Notes under the pieces: model-generated
Seen by the model: the letters and a program-made list of their open reading frames with translations, nothing else
What the model was told of the DNA's origin: nothing
Database searches by the model: none
Origin: S139-23 sp047639315
Lineage (GTDB): Bacteria; Planctomycetota; GCA-002687715; DRQF01
Direction: 5' to 3'
DNA length: 10,648 nucleotides
NCBI GenBank assembly: GCA_047639315.1
Contig: JBLINQ010000166.1
Span: 1-10,648, forward strand
Translations under genes and position numbers: made by a program
In this document: in pieces, positions 6,425 through 10,648 of the stretch
Layout: every line of letters begins with the position of its first letter
How positions within the stretch are numbered: position 1 is the stretch's first letter

Positions 6425-9223
6425 CTATGAAAGCTTTTTGACACGAACGACGGTATCGTTGAACGCTTGCTGTCCGGAAATATAGTCAGGTGAAATCGGC
6501 AAGATGTTGTTTTGCGCCCAACCGTTTCCGGTATTGCGAACCCACTTCTTGTGGTCACCACCCGATTTGTCTTCCCACCACATGTTTCGTTCCCAATCAG
6601 CATCACGCATTCCCTTGAGGTCCATGCCCGAAGCCTGTTCACCAACCTCTGAATTCTTGCGTGCCTGGGCAACGCGGGTGTATTCCTTGTGCCCCAGGGA
6701 ATTTGAAATCGCAATAGCATGAGGATGGACTGCTTTTGTCACTAAGACTGGAAGCTGGAGCTTGCCGGTTTCTCCCTCTCCAAGATTCAAACCGCTCAAC
6801 TTCTTGTTCACGTCTTTAGAACGATATCCCGTCAGCTCGATCCAATCGCCACTTTTGAGCCCAAATTTCTTGGCTGTCTTTGGGTGGATCCATGCCGGAT
6901 TGGAGTGAACGATTTCTGAACACCATTTCAAGTTCGCGGTGCGTCCGTGATTGTGAACATTCCATTTGAAGGAAGTCATCACGAGTTGGTCATCGTCAAG
7001 GTTTGCATGGTCTTCGACTGGAACGTACTTCGGCCATGGAGACAACTCATAGCTGTATGGTTTGTGACTCGCAGGACGATTCTTGCCCTTGGAATTCGCC
7101 AAGGCAATCATGTCACTCACGTCTTCATTCTTGGCAACTTTCGTCACGAAGTCAGAACGCACTTCCAATTTGCGACTCGGTGTCTTGAAGCCAACCACGG
7201 GCTTGCCGCGATGCATGATTCCGATGCCCTTGCCGTCCTTGGTGATGATCAATGTCTTTTCGTCGACTTCGGCACCTTCCATATCCTCGGCGCTGAGCGG
7301 CGCGAGATATGTTCCCATGTAGCGCTCTTTCTTCGGATCTTCGAAGGCCCCAACTTTCTTGAAAAAGTCCATCGGGTCTTTGAATTTCTTGTCGTCGAAA
7401 GGCACCTTGGAGACGAACTCAGTCATGTAGTCTTCGACCGACTGATCTTCCGGATACCACTCTTCCATTCCCCCGCCAATTCGACGTGCGAGTTCAGGGA
7501 AAATATCGCGAATGTCTCGTGCTTCGCCCAAAGGCTCAACCATGGGACGGCGCATCGAAATGTAAGGAATCAAATTGTAGGCACCACGGGCATCAACGTC
7601 CCAACGTTCCATGAACGTGGTCCACGGCAAAACCATATCGGCAAAGCTCGCAGTCTCATTGAAGAACGGGTTGACGCAAACATGGAAGTTAATCTTTTCC
7701 TCATCCAAGAAGACGTTCCTGGTGACTGCCGTCTCAGGCCATGTCAGTGGACTATCCAAGTTGTAAGTCATGTACACCTGGATCTTGGCGCGCTCTTGCA
7801 TCAGATACCAGTAGACGATCTCACCAACTCGCATCGTGTTCCAACGATTCGCCAGGATGAATTCGGGTGGATCTGCCAGCAGACTCGGCGTCTTCGGCTT
7901 CGGTGCGAGTTTAGGGACCTTGGCAAATTCCGAATCGAATCCACCGGTATACATCCAACAAACGCCACCTGGTGTTCCCACACTGCCTACGAGTACGTTC
8001 AACAAGAAAATAGCTCGATCATTGAAGTAGCCATTTACATGTGCCGAGCTGCCTCGGTTGCACAACGTTGTGGCAGCTGGGGCCGCGGCCGCAAACTCCC
8101 TCGCGATGCGTGCGATATCAACGGCGGCAACGGTTGAGATCTCTTCAGCCCATTCGGGGGTGTACTCTTTGATCTCATCCCAAAGTTCATCCAAAGTACA
8201 GTTGGCCCAGTCCTTGAAGAACTGCTTGTCAACCAACTTTTCCTTGATGATCGTATGAGCCATCGCCAAAGCGACCGCGCCATCCGTGCCCGGTGAAGGC
8301 ATGAAGAATTCGTCAGAGTTACCGGCCGTGTTGGACATCCGAACATCGAAGGTCACGAGTTTGGCGCCGTTCTCAAACCTTCCGCGTTGCACTCTTAGAG
8401 CACCAGCGACATGCCCCTGATGAGCTTCGAAGATATTGGAACCAAAGTTCAGGATGTACTTCGAATTCTCGTAATCGCCCAAGTCCCAGTCGGACTCGAA
8501 CAAGTAGGTCAAGTTGGCGGCCCGTCGGGCAGCCGAACACAAACCACGGTGATTCAACTGAGTGTTGGTTCCGAAGGCTCGCAAGAAACCGGCGACAGCA
8601 TCTTTGCTTCGGCTACGGCCTTGATGAAAAGCGAACTCTTCGTGCTTGTCGTCGTCACGCACCTTCTTCAGACGCGTCGCGATTTCGCCCAAAGCGTCAT
8701 CCCATGAAATGCGGCGCCATTTGCCTTCACCGCGCTTTCCCACTCGCTTGATTGGATACAAGAGACGTTCGGGGTGATACTGGTGATTCAACCCGGCTTG
8801 GCCACGTGCACAGAGGCGACCTTGAGTGTTGGGGTCGGCCTTGTTGCCTTCAATCTTGATGATCCGTCCATCTTTGACGTAGCCAGTGATGCCACAAACA
8901 GTTGAGCAAAGCTGGCACATGCCATGGATCTTGTCGACGTTCTTGTATTTGTCGGGATCGGGGAATCGTGTTTTCTTGAATGGGCCGGGAAGTTCGCAAA
9001 TGCCTGGCATCTTGATGGCCCCTTTGGCGTAGGGGCTACCAGCATTCTTCTTCCAGACCGCAAGGTTGTCTTCTTGACTTGGTTTCTTGTAGTCGGCTCC
9101 AGGTTGTTCTTCTTGCTCTGTTGCTGAGCACCCGCCCAAGAAAGAACCTGCGGCCAACAAGCCACCTAATTTGAGGAACTTACGCCGAGTGCTTCGTTCG
9201 TCGTTGTTTGCAGGAGAACTCAT
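6425..9223 (-). CDS. Tat-exported molybdopterin oxidoreductase, catalytic subunit (polysulfide/thiosulfate reductase-like)
   Basis: 932 residues. The N-terminus has a twin-arginine signal (STRRKFLKLGG, R13-R14) that ends in a lipobox L29-G-G-C32, so the mature protein is probably a lipoprotein on the outer face of the membrane. C103, C106, C110 and C138 (C-x2-C-x3-C-x27-C) bind the proximal [4Fe-4S] cluster. The following LCARG has Arg where nitrate reductases and formate dehydrogenases have Lys, which favours the Psr/Phs-type branch. C229 in NHRGLCSAARRA is the probable molybdenum ligand. The molybdopterin domain runs from about 165 to 740, and the MopB C-terminal barrel (WIHPKTAKKFGLKSGDWIEL at 778-797) to the end. 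It bears two MGD cofactors by family rule. Substrate cannot be read from sequence; polysulfide, thiosulfate, tetrathionate and arsenate are all handled by relatives. Its ATG overlaps the stop of the upstream ferredoxin gene by 4 bases (ATGA), so translation is coupled. Confidence 0.93.
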   Translation of the reverse strand: MSSPANNDERSTRRKFLKLGGLLAAGSFLGGCSATEQEEQPGADYKKPSQEDNLAVWKKNAGSPYAKGAIKMPGICELPGPFKKTRFPDPDKYKNVDKIHGMCQLCSTVCGITGYVKDGRIIKIEGNKADPNTQGRLCARGQAGLNHQYHPERLLYPIKRVGKRGEGKWRRISWDDALGEIATRLKKVRDDDKHEEFAFHQGRSRSKDAVAGFLRAFGTNTQLNHRGLCSAARRAANLTYLFESDWDLGDYENSKYILNFGSNIFEAHQGHVAGALRVQRGRFENGAKLVTFDVRMSNTAGNSDEFFMPSPGTDGAVALAMAHTIIKEKLVDKQFFKDWANCTLDELWDEIKEYTPEWAEEISTVAAVDIARIAREFAAAAPAATTLCNRGSSAHVNGYFNDRAIFLLNVLVGSVGTPGGVCWMYTGGFDSEFAKVPKLAPKPKTPSLLADPPEFILANRWNTMRVGEIVYWYLMQERAKIQVYMTYNLDSPLTWPETAVTRNVFLDEEKINFHVCVNPFFNETASFADMVLPWTTFMERWDVDARGAYNLIPYISMRRPMVEPLGEARDIRDIFPELARRIGGGMEEWYPEDQSVEDYMTEFVSKVPFDDKKFKDPMDFFKKVGAFEDPKKERYMGTYLAPLSAEDMEGAEVDEKTLIITKDGKGIGIMHRGKPVVGFKTPSRKLEVRSDFVTKVAKNEDVSDMIALANSKGKNRPASHKPYSYELSPWPKYVPVEDHANLDDDQLVMTSFKWNVHNHGRTANLKWCSEIVHSNPAWIHPKTAKKFGLKSGDWIELTGYRSKDVNKKLSGLNLGEGETGKLQLPVLVTKAVHPHAIAISNSLGHKEYTRVAQARKNSEVGEQASGMDLKGMRDADWERNMWWEDKSGGDHKKWVRNTGNGWAQNNILPISPDYISGQQAFNDTVVRVKKLS

Positions 9224-10080
9224 TTGCCTTCTCCGCCATTCTCTTCACCCCAATTGAAGACGCTGTAAGCATCGTTGTGATAACTCTGCCCTTCTTTCGG
9301 GATCTTAGGTTCCCACTCGGCCATCGGAGAATCATCGCTGACAATGAACTCCATGCGTGGTTTTGTACCCTTGTCTTCGCGCAACACTCCACGTTCGGCA
9401 TTCTCTTCAGCGTCAATGACTTTGCGCATTTTGGAGATCTTAGAATTCGGATCATTCAAATCACCGAAATAGAGCGCCTCGCTCGGGCACGTAACCGTGC
9501 ATGCTGGCTCGAGGCCAACTTCGAGGCGATGAGTACAGTTGTGGCACTTGACGGCTTGGTTCGCGACGGGGTCGATGTAGATCGCTCCGTAAGGGCAGGC
9601 ATCCTTGCAGGCTGAATGCCCAGAGCAAGTATCGTAGTCCACCTGAACTGAACCACCCGCGCCTTTGTGAAGCGCACCACAAGGACATGCCTTTAGACAT
9701 GGGGCGTCTTCGCAATGTTGGCAAGCCATAGGCACCATGATGCGAGCCATTTGCCCGTTTGATTTCTCATGGTCGTGGTAAATGGTCTGACGAATATAGT
9801 CACCGAGTGGCACATCATTCTCAGCTTTGCAGGCCACTTCGCATCCGTGACAACCGAAGCAACGCCGTGTATCGATGAGCCAGCCATACTTGATGCCATC
9901 ATCTGGCGCTTTCATACGGTCGCGCCATTGTTCTTCGGGCAAGAACTTTACTTGCGGCGTCTCCTGGGCCCCGGCCTCGGCAGCAGCGGCGGAAGCAACA
10001 ATGGCTGCTCCAGTCTTCTTCAGAAAATCTCGGCGATCATTTTGCCCACTCTCGTGGTTGTCAGAAGTCGAATCGGTCAT
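9220..10080 (-). CDS. Tat-exported four-cluster ferredoxin subunit (PsrB/NrfC/DmsB-like)
   Basis: 286 residues. The N-terminus carries a twin-arginine signal (NDRRDFLKKTG, R16-R17) with an Ala-rich core and likely cleavage after AGA at about 38. Four Cys groups are visible: C74-x2-C77-x2-C80-x3-C84; C120-x2-C123-x4-C128-x3-C132; C152-x2-H155-x2-C158-x3-C162; and C179-x2-C182-x11-C194-x3-C198. This is the layout of the electron-transfer subunit of DMSO-reductase-family complexes. The third group has His where the second Cys is expected, so one cluster has only three Cys ligands. There is an extra Cys at 134 (ACPCGAL). Its role is to pass electrons between the catalytic subunit and a quinone or other redox partner. 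It is the first gene of the operon; the site ahead of the ATG is a weak AGGAA 12 bases upstream. Confidence 0.92.
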   Translation of the reverse strand: MTDSTSDNHESGQNDRRDFLKKTGAAIVASAAAAEAGAQETPQVKFLPEEQWRDRMKAPDDGIKYGWLIDTRRCFGCHGCEVACKAENDVPLGDYIRQTIYHDHEKSNGQMARIMVPMACQHCEDAPCLKACPCGALHKGAGGSVQVDYDTCSGHSACKDACPYGAIYIDPVANQAVKCHNCTHRLEVGLEPACTVTCPSEALYFGDLNDPNSKISKMRKVIDAEENAERGVLREDKGTKPRMEFIVSDDSPMAEWEPKIPKEGQSYHNDAYSVFNWGEENGGEGK

Positions 10081-10167
10081 GGTGTGCTCTGTTCCTGCCC
10101 AAAATCAATTACGGACAAGGTGAATCTTAGGAAAAACCAACTTCCATAGGCCCCTTGTGAGAAGCAG

Positions 10168-10194
10168 GTTATAGCACTCGATTTAGCGCGTCAA
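10168..10194 (-). promoter_or_regulatory. Promoter candidate for the molybdoenzyme operon
   Basis: On the minus strand TTGACG (10189-10194) and TATAAC (10168-10173) each match the sigma70 hexamers at five of six positions. The spacer is 15 bases, shorter than the usual 16-18, which would make the promoter weak or activator-dependent. The leader to the ATG at 10080 would be about 80 bases. It supports a transcript that begins with the ferredoxin gene. Confidence 0.45.
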
Positions 10195-10492
10195 CAACTT
10201 GAGAATACTCGTTAAAGATGCTCAATTTTCGGGCACAATTACATGGTGATTGGAAATGTTGATCTCACACCATTGCGGAACTATGTTTCGCGAATACCAC
10301 AGCTCCGAAACCGACTCCAGCCGAATAGCCTGCGGAAAGCTCCGGCCTTCATTTGGATCAAAGTACGAGGAATCCGGCGGCTAAGTACCGGCCAATTCCC
10401 AACATCGCCATGACGTTTTCAAAGCCGGAAAACATTGCCTGCATCGGTGGTGGGAACACTCATGAAGTAACTCCATTTCCGGACGTGACTAA

Positions 10493-10524
10493 GCCGTCAG
10501 GCCGTCAGGCCGTCAGGCCGTCAG
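10493..10524. repeat. Tandem repeat, four copies of GCCGTCAG
   Basis: Four perfect head-to-tail copies of the 8-mer GCCGTCAG, followed by a partial copy (GC). It lies in apparently non-coding sequence about 410 bases upstream of the ferredoxin gene. Such a short unit can change copy number by slippage. No gene is seen to depend on it. Confidence 0.9.
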
Positions 10525-10648
10525 GCGGGTCCAAGAAAAATAATTTGGGCATACAGCCAGAATCCACCTTTACGGCCAAGAACATGTCGACTGCAAGTGA
10601 ATTCATATCAAGAACTTAGAGACAATCCGGGACAGTGTGGACATACAG

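Larger units (their letters stand above)
10081..10648. other. Upstream region of the operon without a convincing gene
   Basis: The part next to the operon holds its promoter candidate. Beyond it I see no gene with start, ribosome binding site and protein-like composition. A minus-strand frame is open for 52 codons (10225-10380) and translates to a fairly protein-like peptide (SELWYSRNIVPQWCEINI within it), but it has no start codon. A neighbouring minus-strand frame gives a short hydrophobic peptide from ATG (MFSGFENVMAMLGIGRYLAA) that stops after 24 residues. Together they may be remnants of a decayed gene. A tandem repeat lies at 10493-10524. Confidence 0.4.

Noticed and set aside
6947..8137. 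Plus-strand 396-codon open frame inside the oxidoreductase gene
   Set aside because: Shadow of the minus-strand molybdoenzyme, whose cofactor motifs are clear; the plus-strand translation has no fold-like pattern.
10353..10619. Plus-strand 88-codon frame from TTG 10353
   Set aside because: No ribosome binding site, low-complexity composition, and it runs across the GCCGTCAG repeat; nothing in it resembles a known protein.

Overview
The window reads as bacterial chromosome of moderate GC with tightly packed genes, frequent GTG/TTG starts and clear Shine-Dalgarno sites. The gene types (a large secreted CARDB/MAM-like protein with a conserved beta-rich tail, TlpA-type redoxins with helical N-terminal domains, Tat-exported molybdoenzymes) suggest Planctomycetota or a related environmental lineage. 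That placement is an impression, not a proof; no rRNA, tRNA or marker gene is present.

Layout: (1) 1-1162, minus strand, truncated at the left edge: a GAF-domain histidine-kinase-like protein whose ATP-binding boxes are intact but whose H-box histidine is an aspartate. (2) 1163-1587, a divergent intergenic region with several inverted repeats, including a perfect 18-bp palindrome just ahead of the next gene. (3) 1588-2754, plus strand: an exported TlpA/thioredoxin-like protein whose frame is crossed by a TGA exactly at the first position of the CxxC motif (W-U-G-P-C), followed by a hairpin with a GGUC loop. I read this as one selenoprotein, not two genes. A strong terminator at 2786-2823 separates it from (4) 2845-4803, minus strand, a 652-residue secreted multidomain protein with its own promoter candidate. 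(5) 5119-5829, plus strand: an uncharacterised helical protein. (6) 10080-5854, minus strand: a three-gene operon encoding a Tat-exported four-cluster ferredoxin subunit, a Tat-exported and probably lipid-anchored molybdopterin oxidoreductase, and a TorD-like maturation chaperone. (7) 10081-10648: the operon's upstream region, with a promoter candidate, a four-copy 8-bp tandem repeat and no convincing gene.

How the genes fit together: the operon is self-contained. The chaperone should help load the molybdenum cofactor and delay export; the catalytic subunit and the ferredoxin subunit share a 4-base ATGA overlap and should form a periplasmic respiratory complex of the polysulfide/thiosulfate reductase branch. 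No NrfD-type membrane subunit is present. The selenoprotein and the kinase-like gene diverge from a shared region, but nothing in the sequence proves joint regulation.

The best leads are the candidate selenoprotein with its SECIS-like hairpin, the H-to-D change in the kinase, and the Cys-to-His change in one iron-sulfur motif of the ferredoxin subunit.
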